Notes under the pieces: generated by a model
The model's input: the letters and a program-made list of their open reading frames with translations, nothing else
The model's database searches: none
Told to the model about the DNA's origin: nothing
In this document: piece after piece, positions 1 to 7,393 of the stretch
Numbering within the stretch: position 1 is the first letter of the stretch
Layout: each line of letters starts with the position of its first letter
Position numbers and translations under genes: made by a program
Source: G963674685 sp964591275
Lineage (GTDB): Bacteria > Lernaellota > Lernaellaia > JACKCT01
Assembly: GCA_964591275.1 (NCBI GenBank)
Contig: CAZQAE010000075.1
Span: forward strand, 1-24,275
Length of the DNA stretch: 24,275 nt
Reading direction: 5' to 3'

Positions 1-41
1 CAATGAAAATGGTCTTTTGCGACGTTTAGAGCATTATTGCC

Positions 42-70
42 TTGTCATCCCCCGGCATTTTTCGTTAAAT
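42..70 (+). promoter_or_regulatory. Candidate sigma70-type promoter for the kinase-polA pair
   Basis: TTGTCA at 42-47 and TTAAAT at 65-70 are separated by exactly 17 bp, matching the -35/-10 consensus at 5 and 4 of 6 positions. The kinase start lies about 77 bp beyond the -10 box. Nothing else gene-like was seen in bases 1-146. This is pattern matching only. Confidence 0.45.
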
Positions 71-146
71 TAAAGATTGCGGCGCAATGATCTTAGGCTA
101 ATGACCGTTTAGCACCTGACACACGGTTCAAGAGAGGGCGGCGACG

Positions 147-1586
147 TTGAAATTTGAAACTGAATCTATGCAGGGCCACCCGGGTGAGCGTGCGCGAAGA
201 ACGATCCTCATCAGCGTCGGTTTTCGAATCCTGTTGCTTTTTGTCCTGTGGCTGGCCCTGACTCTGCCCGTCAATCCAGGATGGAGAGTTGGAAGCAGCT
301 ACGTATTTCATGTCGTGACAGTATTGGTCCTCGTCACATATATCGCCACATTTTCCCGATTGCGCAAATCAAGCCACTTCATCGCCGCATTCGCCGTCAT
401 CAATGTCCTGGAACTTCTGGCCATGACTTTTTTGATTTGGGCGACGGGTGGCATCATCAGTCCTTTTGCGATTCTCTATCTGTTGCTGATTACGGGAACC
501 TTGTTTTTATGGAATTTGCGGATAACTCTCGTGGCGAGTCTGTCCGGGATTGCTTTTTACAGCGTGCTAATGATGTGCTTGAGTCGCGCTTACATTCCCG
601 AGTTGCAGGCTTTTAAGTTTGCTGGCGATTCGATTCCTCTTTACGACAATGGCACTTACGTGGCCACCATGCTTTTCATGTTCGGGTTCTTTGCCCTTTA
701 CACGATTGTGTTAAATATGTTCCTTTTTCGCCTGCTGCGCACGCAGTATGAACAGATCGGAAAGCAGGCCGGAAAGCTGGATGGCGCCACGCAGGCGCTG
801 ATTTTCAGTTTCCATGACATGGAATCCATGTCCGACAGCCTGAGGGTGGCCCGTGAAAGCGCCGACAAAACCAAGCACACCCTCATGCGCCTGGAGAAAG
901 TCGCTTCGCTTGGCCAAATGGCTTCGGGAATCATCAACGAGTTCGGAAGCCCCTTATCCAGCATCATTTCCGATACCGAGCTTATGATGATGAGTAAGGA
1001 AATGCCCTCAGAAGTGAAGCTGCGCGAGGCTTTCAGGCAGACTCTGGTCAGCGCGACGCGCATTAAGACCCTGATGGAGAATCTCAAGGAATCCATACAG
1101 CCCGCCGATGGCCTGCAATCGGAGGTGTTTGATCTTAATACGCTGGTTATGCGCGTTACGTCTTTCAAAGCTCATGAAATGAACAAACAGGGAATAAATC
1201 TTCGTGTGGATTGCGACTCGACCAATCCGAGAATTTTCGGCGTGCAGTCTCAGATTGAGCAAGTCGTCACCAGCTTGCTAAGGAATAGCGAAAACGCATG
1301 CCAAAGCTCCAATGGGCGAATCCTGCTCAAAACCGGGAGAAGCGAAGATAAGGTTTATCTGACGGTGACCGACAACGGGCACGGAATATCCGATCTCGAT
1401 CTCAATAGGATTTTCGAGCCATTCTATACGACGCGTAGCGATGAGAAGCGCGTTGGGCTGGGCCTTTATCTGGTGGCCAATATTGTTGACGCTCACGATG
1501 GGCATATCCTCCTGGAATCAACGCCGGGAAAGGAGACGACTTTCACCGTCGTTTTCCCGAGTGCGCCCCTGAAGGCGGGTTCATGA
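147..1586 (+). CDS. Membrane sensor histidine kinase homologue lacking the phospho-accepting His
   Basis: This 479-aa protein has an N-terminal membrane region of about six hydrophobic segments (roughly residues 20-200), a short coiled linker, a HisKA-like dimerisation helix (about 248-320) and an HATPase_c domain (about 360-475). The ATP-binding boxes are intact: N box LLRNSENAC, G1 DNGHGI, F box FEPFYTT and G2 GLGLYL. The H box is not. Where kinases of this family read HE.xxPL, this one reads GIINEFGSPL, with Asn264 (AAC, 936-938) at the phosphorylated-His position. It may therefore bind or hydrolyse ATP, or act as a heterodimer partner or scaffold, without autophosphorylating. No response regulator is adjacent. 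The TTG start has AGAGAGGG at 131-138 at suitable distance; an ATG at 168 is the alternative. The stop overlaps polA by 4 bp (ATGA). Confidence 0.85.
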   Translation: MKFETESMQGHPGERARRTILISVGFRILLLFVLWLALTLPVNPGWRVGSSYVFHVVTVLVLVTYIATFSRLRKSSHFIAAFAVINVLELLAMTFLIWATGGIISPFAILYLLLITGTLFLWNLRITLVASLSGIAFYSVLMMCLSRAYIPELQAFKFAGDSIPLYDNGTYVATMLFMFGFFALYTIVLNMFLFRLLRTQYEQIGKQAGKLDGATQALIFSFHDMESMSDSLRVARESADKTKHTLMRLEKVASLGQMASGIINEFGSPLSSIISDTELMMMSKEMPSEVKLREAFRQTLVSATRIKTLMENLKESIQPADGLQSEVFDLNTLVMRVTSFKAHEMNKQGINLRVDCDSTNPRIFGVQSQIEQVVTSLLRNSENACQSSNGRILLKTGRSEDKVYLTVTDNGHGISDLDLNRIFEPFYTTRSDEKRVGLGLYLVANIVDAHDGHILLESTPGKETTFTVVFPSAPLKAGS

Positions 1587-4267
1587 ATCGACAAATCGTT
1601 TTGATCGATGGCTCGAACTTTATTTTTAGGGCCTTTTTCGCAGTTCGCAGTCTCTCCACATCGACGGGCATTCCGACAAACGCCGTCATGGGCTTTGCGA
1701 AAATGATTCAAAAACTTTTGCGTGACCTAAAACCGACGCATGTGGCCGTTGTTCTCGACACGAAGNNNNNNNNNNTTCGCCACAAGATATTTCCAGACTA
1801 TAAAGCCAACCGCTCCGAACCGCCTGAGGATCTCGTTCCGCAATTCGAGTTGATTCGCAAACTCATTGACGCCTTCAATTGGCGGCGGATCGAGATGCCC
1901 GGCTTCGAAGCGGATGATGTGATCGGCACGCTGGCCGACCTGGCGGCGCGCGATGATTTTGAAGTGACGATTGTGTCATCCGACAAGGATCTTTTGCAGT
2001 TGCTTGGACCGCGCGTGAAAGCCCTCGATACCATGAAGGACAAGTGGATCGGGCCGGAAGATCTTATCGAGCGCTTTGGCGGCGGGCCCGAGCGCGTTGT
2101 GGATGTTCTCGCCCTGGCCGGCGACAGTTCAGACAACATTCCGGGGGTGCCGGGAGTTGGGGAGAAGACGGCGCTCAAATTGCTGGGCGAGTATGGAACC
2201 CTGGAAAATGTCTTGACCAATGCGGCAAAAATTAAAGGAAAGCTAGGTGAAAAGGTCGCCGCCAACAAGGACTTGGCGCTGCTGTCGAAAAGACTCGTGA
2301 CAATAAAACGCGACCTCGATCTGCCGATGGTTCTGGATGATTTCGCCATCGCCGAGCCGGATTGGGAGCAGCTCACTGAACTTCTCACGCACCTGGAAAT
2401 GGCGCGATTTCTGGCGGACATCAAAGCTGATCCCGCAGCGCGTGTACCCGAAAGTAAAATCAGCCGAGATGGATACGGGATCATCCTGACAGCGGAGGAA
2501 CTCGACTCGCTGGTTGCCGATCTGGAAAAAGCGGAATTAATTTCGCTTGATCTTGAAACCACGAGCATAAGTCCCATGACGGCTCGCATCGTGGGCCTGT
2601 CGTTTTGTTGCGACGATAACAAGGCATTCTATTGCCCAGTGGCGCACGATTATCTCGGCGCGCCCAAACAACTGGCCTTAGGCGATGTGCTCAAAAAACT
2701 AAAACCGATTCTTGAAAACGAAAATATTCCGAAGATCGGCCAAAACATCAAATACGATTGGATTGTTCTGCGGAATGCCGGCGCCGACATGCGCGGTGTT
2801 TCTTTCGATACGATGATCGCCGATTATCTGCTCACTCCCGAATCCGGCGGACACAATCTTGACGCCATGGCGATGCGCTACCTGCATCATCAAAACATCA
2901 CCTTTGCCGAAGTCGCTGGGAAGGGGAAACATGCCAAAACTTTCGATAGGGTTCCTCTGGAGATGGCCAAAGATTACGCTGCGGAGGACGCGCACGTCAC
3001 GAGAGCCGTTTACAAAATCCTGAAGCCGATGATTGCCGAGCGGAACCTAGACACGTTGTTGACAACGGTTGAAATGCCCTTGGTCGAAGTGCTTGTTGAG
3101 ATGGAGAGAAGAGGCGTTTTGATCGACCGGGATTTGTTTGCGGAATTGTCGGTCGAAGCCGGCGGGAAGCTCGAAGACATCAAAAAGGCCATTTTTCACG
3201 AAGCCGGCGTTGAGTTTAATCTCAACAGCCCCGCGCAGGTTGCCGATGTCCTTTTCGACAAGCTCAAGCTTCCGCCCGGCAAGAAGACCAAGAGCGGCTA
3301 TTCAACGGACGTCACAGTCCTGGAAAGACTCGCCGAAAAACATGGCGTGCCGAAGATGTTGCTGGAATACCGGGCTTTCTACAAACTTAAGAGTACGTAC
3401 ATCGACGCCCTGCCACTTTCTTTGCACCCTGAAACGGGTCGCCTGCACACGAGCTATAATCAGGCGGTGACGGCGACCGGGCGCTTATCCTCATCCAATC
3501 CCAATTTGCAGAATATCCCCATTCGAAGAGCCGAGGGTCGCCGCATTCGCGAGGGGTTTATTGCACCGAGCGGATGCGTTTTGCTGTCGGCGGATTATTC
3601 CCAGGTTGAGCTTCGCGTTCTTGCGCACCTGGCAAAGGATGAAGCGATGATCAAAGCCTTTCGTGGTGGCGAGGATATTCACTCGGCCACTGCCGCGCAG
3701 GTCTTTAATATGTTGCCCGGCATGGTTTCCCCTGAAATGAGAAGGCAGGCCAAAGCCATAAACTTCGGCATTGTTTACGGTATGAGCGCATTCAGGCTCG
3801 GTCGCGATTTGGAAATCGGAACGAAAAAAGCCCAGAAATTCATTGATGCCTATTTCGCGCGCTTCGCCGGCGTCCGGAAATTTATCGATGAAACAATAAA
3901 GAGTGCCCGTAAAGATGGATTTGTGACCACCTTGATGGGGCGGCGCCGTGCGATTCCCGAATTGCAGGCCAAAGACCGCAATCTACAGGGCTTTGGAGAG
4001 CGCGCCGCTGTCAACACGCCGATCCAGGGTACGGCGGCTGACATCATTAAGGTTGCGATGATTCACCTGCACGAGCGGATCGAAAAAGAGAAGCTGTCTA
4101 TGTCCATGATTCTGCAGGTGCACGACGAATTGGTTTTTGAAGTTGCGGAGAAGGATGTGGATGTAATGAAGGCGATCGTCGCCGAGGAGATGGAAGGCGT
4201 CGTGGCGCTTGACGCTCCGCTCAAAGTGGACATTGGCGTTGGAAAGAATTGGGCCGAGGCGCATTGA
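1583..4267 (+). CDS. polA: DNA polymerase I with 5'-nuclease, proofreading and polymerase domains
   Basis: This 894-aa enzyme fills gaps and removes RNA primers during replication and repair in the cytoplasm. The 5'-nuclease domain (about 1-290) shows DGSNFIFRAFF, EADDVIGTLA, SSDKDLLQLL and GDSSDNIPGVPGVGEKTA. The 3'-5' exonuclease domain (about 305-500) keeps its acidic residues: D-x-E in SLDLETT, the Asp in QNIKYDW, and YAAED. The family A polymerase domain shows motif A (SADYSQVELRVLAHL), motif B (RRQAKAINFGIVYG) and motif C (LQVHDELVFEV). All three activities therefore look intact. Bases 1766-1775 are N and give four unknown residues (62-65). In homologues this position holds a short loop ending in Phe before Arg-His, so the gap length appears exact and the frame holds. 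The ATG overlaps the upstream kinase stop, implying co-transcription and probably translational coupling. Confidence 0.97.
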   Translation: MNRQIVLIDGSNFIFRAFFAVRSLSTSTGIPTNAVMGFAKMIQKLLRDLKPTHVAVVLDTKXXXXRHKIFPDYKANRSEPPEDLVPQFELIRKLIDAFNWRRIEMPGFEADDVIGTLADLAARDDFEVTIVSSDKDLLQLLGPRVKALDTMKDKWIGPEDLIERFGGGPERVVDVLALAGDSSDNIPGVPGVGEKTALKLLGEYGTLENVLTNAAKIKGKLGEKVAANKDLALLSKRLVTIKRDLDLPMVLDDFAIAEPDWEQLTELLTHLEMARFLADIKADPAARVPESKISRDGYGIILTAEELDSLVADLEKAELISLDLETTSISPMTARIVGLSFCCDDNKAFYCPVAHDYLGAPKQLALGDVLKKLKPILENENIPKIGQNIKYDWIVLRNAGADMRGVSFDTMIADYLLTPESGGHNLDAMAMRYLHHQNITFAEVAGKGKHAKTFDRVPLEMAKDYAAEDAHVTRAVYKILKPMIAERNLDTLLTTVEMPLVEVLVEMERRGVLIDRDLFAELSVEAGGKLEDIKKAIFHEAGVEFNLNSPAQVADVLFDKLKLPPGKKTKSGYSTDVTVLERLAEKHGVPKMLLEYRAFYKLKSTYIDALPLSLHPETGRLHTSYNQAVTATGRLSSSNPNLQNIPIRRAEGRRIREGFIAPSGCVLLSADYSQVELRVLAHLAKDEAMIKAFRGGEDIHSATAAQVFNMLPGMVSPEMRRQAKAINFGIVYGMSAFRLGRDLEIGTKKAQKFIDAYFARFAGVRKFIDETIKSARKDGFVTTLMGRRRAIPELQAKDRNLQGFGERAAVNTPIQGTAADIIKVAMIHLHERIEKEKLSMSMILQVHDELVFEVAEKDVDVMKAIVAEEMEGVVALDAPLKVDIGVGKNWAEAH
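1766..1775. other. Assembly gap of 10 N inside polA
   Basis: Ten N replace residues 62-65 of DNA polymerase I. The reading frame continues across the gap and the residue spacing agrees with homologues. This is most likely a short unresolved or masked stretch rather than a large missing piece. Confidence 0.95.
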
Positions 4268-4332
4268 TGGTGCGTCGTCCACGTTGGCGAAGTCGCTTTA
4301 TTTTCCTGAAAAACACATGAGCAAAAATTTAA

Positions 4333-4354
4333 GCTGTCGATTTTGCTCGACGGC
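4333..4354 (-). terminator. Hairpin between convergent polA and the Spy/CpxP-like gene, possible terminator
   Basis: GCTGTCGA (4333-4340) pairs with TCGACGGC (4347-4354), with one G-U pair and a 6-nt loop. Read on the minus strand, the stem is followed by TTAAATTTTTGC, a broken U-rich tract, so it could end the sigma-factor operon. An overlapping alternative pairing is GAGCAAAA (4319-4326) with TTTTGCTC (4341-4348). No clean U-tract follows on the plus strand for polA. Confidence 0.4.
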
Positions 4355-4410
4355 ACAGGCCAAATTCCACCTTGTTTTACATTTAGTTTTCGGATGCGCG
4401 CGACACGACG

Positions 4411-4983
4411 CTAATCATCTTCCTTTGGCAAAGGCGCTGGATTTTCCTCCAACGTGGAAGGCGGTCCCTGGTTGCGCGTGCGTCCGCGTCCTCCGCGACG
4501 GCCTCCCCAGCCTTTCATATCCGTCATGAAGTTTCTTATCTCCTCCTGGAACCGGATTTCAAATATCAGATAACGCCCCATTTGCTCGGCATTCAGTTGC
4601 TTGCCCAATTGTCGATAATGGTTCTGGCGAATTTTGACGACCTCAGCTTCCACGTCTGTGGCTCTCTTGACGTTTTTAGTGATCTTTTTTGAATCCATCT
4701 CTTCATTTTTTCGCAATTCCTGGCGAACGTTTCGTATGGCGGATTCTCTTTCATTGCTTTTGTCGCGAACTGTTGCGTGATAAGTGCGAATGATGGGAAT
4801 GATCTTCGCCATCTCATCTTCCTGTAATTTCAGGACATCGGCGAGCTTCCATATGCGTAGCATTTCGATTTTTTCCCAATGCTTTTTCCCCGGTCCTCGT
4901 CCCTGAGCAAAGGCGCTGTACGCACTAAGCGCAATGAACGCGACAGCGATCAGCGAAGCAAAATAAAACCTGTTCTCCCTCAT
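4411..4983 (-). CDS. Spy/CpxP-like periplasmic protein with Arg/Gly-rich tail
   Basis: The 190-aa product has a Sec signal peptide (MRENRFYF, then about 18 hydrophobic residues ending SAFAQG), a helical, highly charged body, and an Arg/Gly-rich then acidic tail (GGRRGGRGR, ending LPKEDD). The body contains LNAEQMGRYLIFE, which resembles the L-T-x-x-Q region of Spy/CpxP-type periplasmic chaperones and metal-stress proteins. This family assignment rests on composition, length and context and is moderate. The start is fixed by AAGGAG (4990-4995) six bases upstream; a longer in-frame ORF to 5043 lacks such a site and would bury the signal peptide. It lies 85 bp after the anti-sigma gene, as the third member of an ECF sigma cassette. 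It could be a target of that sigma factor or feed back on the anti-sigma factor. Confidence 0.7.
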   Translation of the reverse strand: MRENRFYFASLIAVAFIALSAYSAFAQGRGPGKKHWEKIEMLRIWKLADVLKLQEDEMAKIIPIIRTYHATVRDKSNERESAIRNVRQELRKNEEMDSKKITKNVKRATDVEAEVVKIRQNHYRQLGKQLNAEQMGRYLIFEIRFQEEIRNFMTDMKGWGGRRGGRGRTRNQGPPSTLEENPAPLPKEDD

Positions 4984-5068
4984 GGCCGACTCCTTGCTTT
5001 GACAAAATGTATGACGATCCGGCGGCGTAAACCAGATCCGCAATCCTTTGTTTTGATCAGGCGCTCCA

Positions 5069-5758
5069 TCAGATGACCCACGAATCCATCGTTTTCACAA
5101 GATGTTCGTGTAGTTTGTCAAATTCAACTTCCGACAGCTCTGAATAGCTGGATGAATACACTCCGGCCCCAGGGTCAATATTTGAAACCGCGTTATAGGC
5201 GTCAGGGACTTCAGCGACCCCTTCAGCATCGTCACGAGAGGCATAAAGGACAGAGGCCATGGAATCAAACTGTTCATCAGTGAAATTCGTGTTCTCTTCG
5301 TTCAGACTTATTGGTGCGAATCCCAGCATTCTTTCCGGTGAATATTGTTCGGCCAGGGAGGCGATGGCGTTGATGTCATCTTCGCCAATGAATCCATCCG
5401 GCACGACGTTTCCGGCAAGGATATACAAGGCCGCCGCTACGGCGACGGCGACCGGCGCAAGCACTGCGGTCGGTCTCCACAATGATGCCGTCAGCCAACG
5501 AATCGCGCGACGAATGCGTGTGTCTTCCTTCGATGCGCGCACCTGCGTCATCACCCGATTTGTCAGGCTGTCAAAATATGCCTGCCCGGGATTCGGGGCT
5601 TCAAAGGTGAAGGATTCCTGTATTTGTCCGATATCGGACAGGAATCGTGCGCATTGGGGGCACTTTTTTAGGTGCTCCTCGACGGTCGGTCGAGCGCTTT
5701 CGTCCAGCTCGCCTTCCGAGTATTCGATGATTTGATCGTGGAACTTCTCGCACTCCAT
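5069..5758 (-). CDS. Membrane-anchored zinc-finger anti-sigma factor
   Basis: The cytoplasmic N-terminus carries a ZAS/zf-HC2 signature: an early Cys (MEC), then HLKKCPQC (H-x3-C-x2-C) in the first 40 residues. This fold holds ECF sigma factors inactive. One membrane segment (AVLAPVAVAVAAALYIL, about residues 95-118) leads to an acidic extracytoplasmic domain of about 110 residues that I do not recognise and that may be the sensor. I chose the second ATG because AAAGGA lies 8 bases before it. An ATG three codons earlier (5767) overlaps the sigma-factor stop as ATGA but has no spaced Shine-Dalgarno site. Immediate adjacency to the sigma gene supports the pairing. Confidence 0.88.
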   Translation of the reverse strand: MECEKFHDQIIEYSEGELDESARPTVEEHLKKCPQCARFLSDIGQIQESFTFEAPNPGQAYFDSLTNRVMTQVRASKEDTRIRRAIRWLTASLWRPTAVLAPVAVAVAAALYILAGNVVPDGFIGEDDINAIASLAEQYSPERMLGFAPISLNEENTNFTDEQFDSMASVLYASRDDAEGVAEVPDAYNAVSNIDPGAGVYSSSYSELSEVEFDKLHEHLVKTMDSWVI

Positions 5759-5763
5759 AACAA

Positions 5764-6348
5764 TCATCCTTTCATGACTGCGGACTCCGGCGCGAATATC
5801 TCACGCAGGGCCTTAACCGCATAATGATAATTGACCTTGGCCGCGGATACCGAACAGCCGATGACTTCGGAAATTTCCGCATAGGAAAGATCCTGCTGTG
5901 CCCTGAGGTGAAAGACCTCCCGCTGGCGCGGCGGAAGCGACTTAAGGGCCAGGGCGATGCTTTGGCGTTGCTCGGCTTTCTCCAATCGCTGTTGAATGTC
6001 CGGCTGATAAGTGGCCGTATTTTCCTCAACCTCCTGGCCGACGTGGCGTCGCCGGTCTCTGACGAGGTTTTTTGAATAGTTCATCGTGATTCTAAACAAC
6101 CATGTCTTCAGTGAACTTTTGCCCTGAAATCCTTTCAGGTTCTTGTAGGCTGAAATAAAGGTCTTTTGGGCCACGTCGTCGGCGTCGTCGTGGTTGTTCA
6201 CCATTTTTATTGCCGCGAAATACACCATTTGCCTATACCGCCTTACGATCTTTTCAAAGGCGATTTCGTCGCCATCAAGAAAAGCTCGGATCAGGCGTGC
6301 GTCGTCTCGGGTGGTTTCATCCTTATTAATGGCCGGGCTCCTGGTCAT
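5764..6348 (-). CDS. ECF-family (group 4) RNA polymerase sigma factor
   Basis: The 194-aa protein has sigma region 2 (about 20-95, with YRQMVYFAAIKMVNNHDDADDV and TWLFRITMN) and region 4 (about 130-185, with LPPRQREVFHLRAQQDLSYAEIS and a helix-turn-helix ending SAAKVNYHYAVKALRE). It lacks regions 1 and 3, as ECF sigma factors do. It directs RNA polymerase to stress-response promoters when released by the anti-sigma factor encoded just downstream, and the third gene is a Spy/CpxP-like periplasmic protein. Together they suggest an envelope or metal-stress circuit. The start ATG has only a weak upstream purine run (GGGA). The gene is divergent from the PspA homogue gene across 153 bp, so the two envelope-stress functions could share regulation. 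Confidence 0.93.
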   Translation of the reverse strand: MTRSPAINKDETTRDDARLIRAFLDGDEIAFEKIVRRYRQMVYFAAIKMVNNHDDADDVAQKTFISAYKNLKGFQGKSSLKTWLFRITMNYSKNLVRDRRRHVGQEVEENTATYQPDIQQRLEKAEQRQSIALALKSLPPRQREVFHLRAQQDLSYAEISEVIGCSVSAAKVNYHYAVKALREIFAPESAVMKG

Positions 6349-6426
6349 ACGCTGATCCGAGTCCCTATTTCATCCTCATTGACACGCCGATCATAGCCCT
6401 GGTTAAATATTTTTTCAAAGGAATGC

Positions 6427-6456
6427 TTGACCTGAAAAGGCAGTACAGGCTACAAA
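6427..6456 (+). promoter_or_regulatory. Candidate promoter/operator of the pspA-like gene (copy 1 of AGGCAGTACAGG)
   Basis: TTGACC (6427-6432) and TACAAA (6451-6456) are 18 bp apart, a fair sigma70-type pair. The spacer contains AGGCAGTACAGG (6438-6449). The identical 12-mer recurs at 7337-7348 before the next gene. The element lies about 50 bp upstream of the start codon. It may be a promoter, a regulator site or both. Confidence 0.4.
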
Positions 6457-6501
6457 ATTCATCGAGTCACCAATTATCGCCCTCGTGACCGGGAGATCAT
6501 C

Positions 6502-7290
6502 ATGTGGAACAGAGTTGTACGTTGGTTTCGCTCAGTGTTCGGAGGAGCCGTGAATTCTTTGGAGAACCCGGAAAAAATTCTTCAGCAGAACATCAGGGAT
6601 ATGAATGACCAAATACCGGCCATGAACCAGAATATTGCCATGGTCAAAGCCAACGGGAACCTGGCGAGGAATACTTTGATCAAGCTGCAGGCCAGGGAAA
6701 AGGACCTTCGCACCAAAATCAAGGCTTCTCTTTTAGGCTCTCGCCGTGATATGGCGCTCAATTTCGCCACGACGCTCGAACAGATCCAGGCCGATATCAT
6801 TACCGCTGAGGCCAACTTGGAACTGGCGGATAAATCTCTCGAAAAGGCTTTGAAGGTCAAGGCGGCTTTTATGGCGGAGCGTGACAAAAAAATGAAGGAA
6901 GCTATACGGGCCATCAACGCCGCCAGGCAGGCCGATTGGCAAATCAAAGTCGCGCAGGCCATGGAATCCTTCGAAATCGCCGGAGTGGACCAGACGCATG
7001 ACGAGATGATCCAGAAAATCGAGCAGAAATCCGCTCAAGCGCAGGCGCGTGTGGAAATGGCTCTTGACAATGTGAACGCCGAGGAATTTGAGCTTGAAAA
7101 AGAGGCCGCACGCCTGCAGGCCAACGAAACATTGAAGCAGTTTGAGATTGAGCTGGGACTGGTTCAGGCCGGGTCCGCCGAGGCCCAAAAAACGCTTGGC
7201 CCCGGTGAAGAGGTTCTCAATAAGGTCGAAAAGGAAATGGAAGCCCAAAACGCCGGTGCGTCGAAAACCATGGGTAAAGAAAAAACCTGA
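6502..7290 (+). CDS. pspA: PspA/IM30 (Vipp1) family membrane-stress protein
   Basis: The 262-aa protein has an N-terminal amphipathic helix (WNRVVRWFRSVFGGAVN) that binds membranes, followed by an almost wholly helical coiled-coil body through about residue 225. The family phrases NSLENPEKILQQNIRDMNDQI and, later, VNAEEFELEKE mark the PspA/IM30 fold. PspA proteins form ESCRT-III-like assemblies that protect a leaky inner membrane. Length is slightly above the usual 220-225 aa because of a hydrophilic C-terminal tail ending in SKTMGKEKT. The start has GGGAG six bases upstream. No pspB, pspC or pspF neighbour is visible. Its partners here are a degenerate GGDEF protein downstream and a divergent ECF sigma cassette, so control probably differs from the enterobacterial Psp system. 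Confidence 0.9.
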   Translation: MWNRVVRWFRSVFGGAVNSLENPEKILQQNIRDMNDQIPAMNQNIAMVKANGNLARNTLIKLQAREKDLRTKIKASLLGSRRDMALNFATTLEQIQADIITAEANLELADKSLEKALKVKAAFMAERDKKMKEAIRAINAARQADWQIKVAQAMESFEIAGVDQTHDEMIQKIEQKSAQAQARVEMALDNVNAEEFELEKEAARLQANETLKQFEIELGLVQAGSAEAQKTLGPGEEVLNKVEKEMEAQNAGASKTMGKEKT

Positions 7291-7336
7291 TTCGGCATTT
7301 GTCCGAATAATCCTATCAGCACAATCTTGTCTTGTT

Positions 7337-7356
7337 AGGCAGTACAGGTGCAATAT
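7337..7356 (+). promoter_or_regulatory. Sigma54-like -24/-12 element (copy 2 of AGGCAGTACAGG)
   Basis: AGGCAGTACAGG (7337-7348) repeats the 12-mer found before the pspA-like gene. Here the sequence continues TGCAA, giving GG (7338-7339), ten bases, then GC (7350-7351), with GGCA and TGCAA contexts as in sigma54 promoters. A poorer sigma70 reading (TTGTCT, 18 bp, CAATAT) is also possible. It lies about 40 bp before the next start codon. A separate 6-bp hairpin (7290-7308) follows the pspA stop but has no U-tract. Confidence 0.4.
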
Positions 7357-7393
7357 CGTCACCAGCCGAAAATAGAATTTACACGCTTGGAGT

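Noticed and set aside
1798..2622. 274-codon minus-strand ORF inside polA
   Set aside because: It is Ser/Arg-rich, typical of a shadow frame opposite a coding strand; polA is certain here.
4209..4529. 106-codon plus-strand ORF over the end of polA
   Set aside because: It overlaps polA in another frame and then runs antisense to the Spy/CpxP-like gene; no ribosome site or domain.
7290..7308. ATTCGG/CCGAAT hairpin as a terminator of the pspA-like gene
   Set aside because: The stem is only 6 bp and is followed by AATCC rather than a U-tract.
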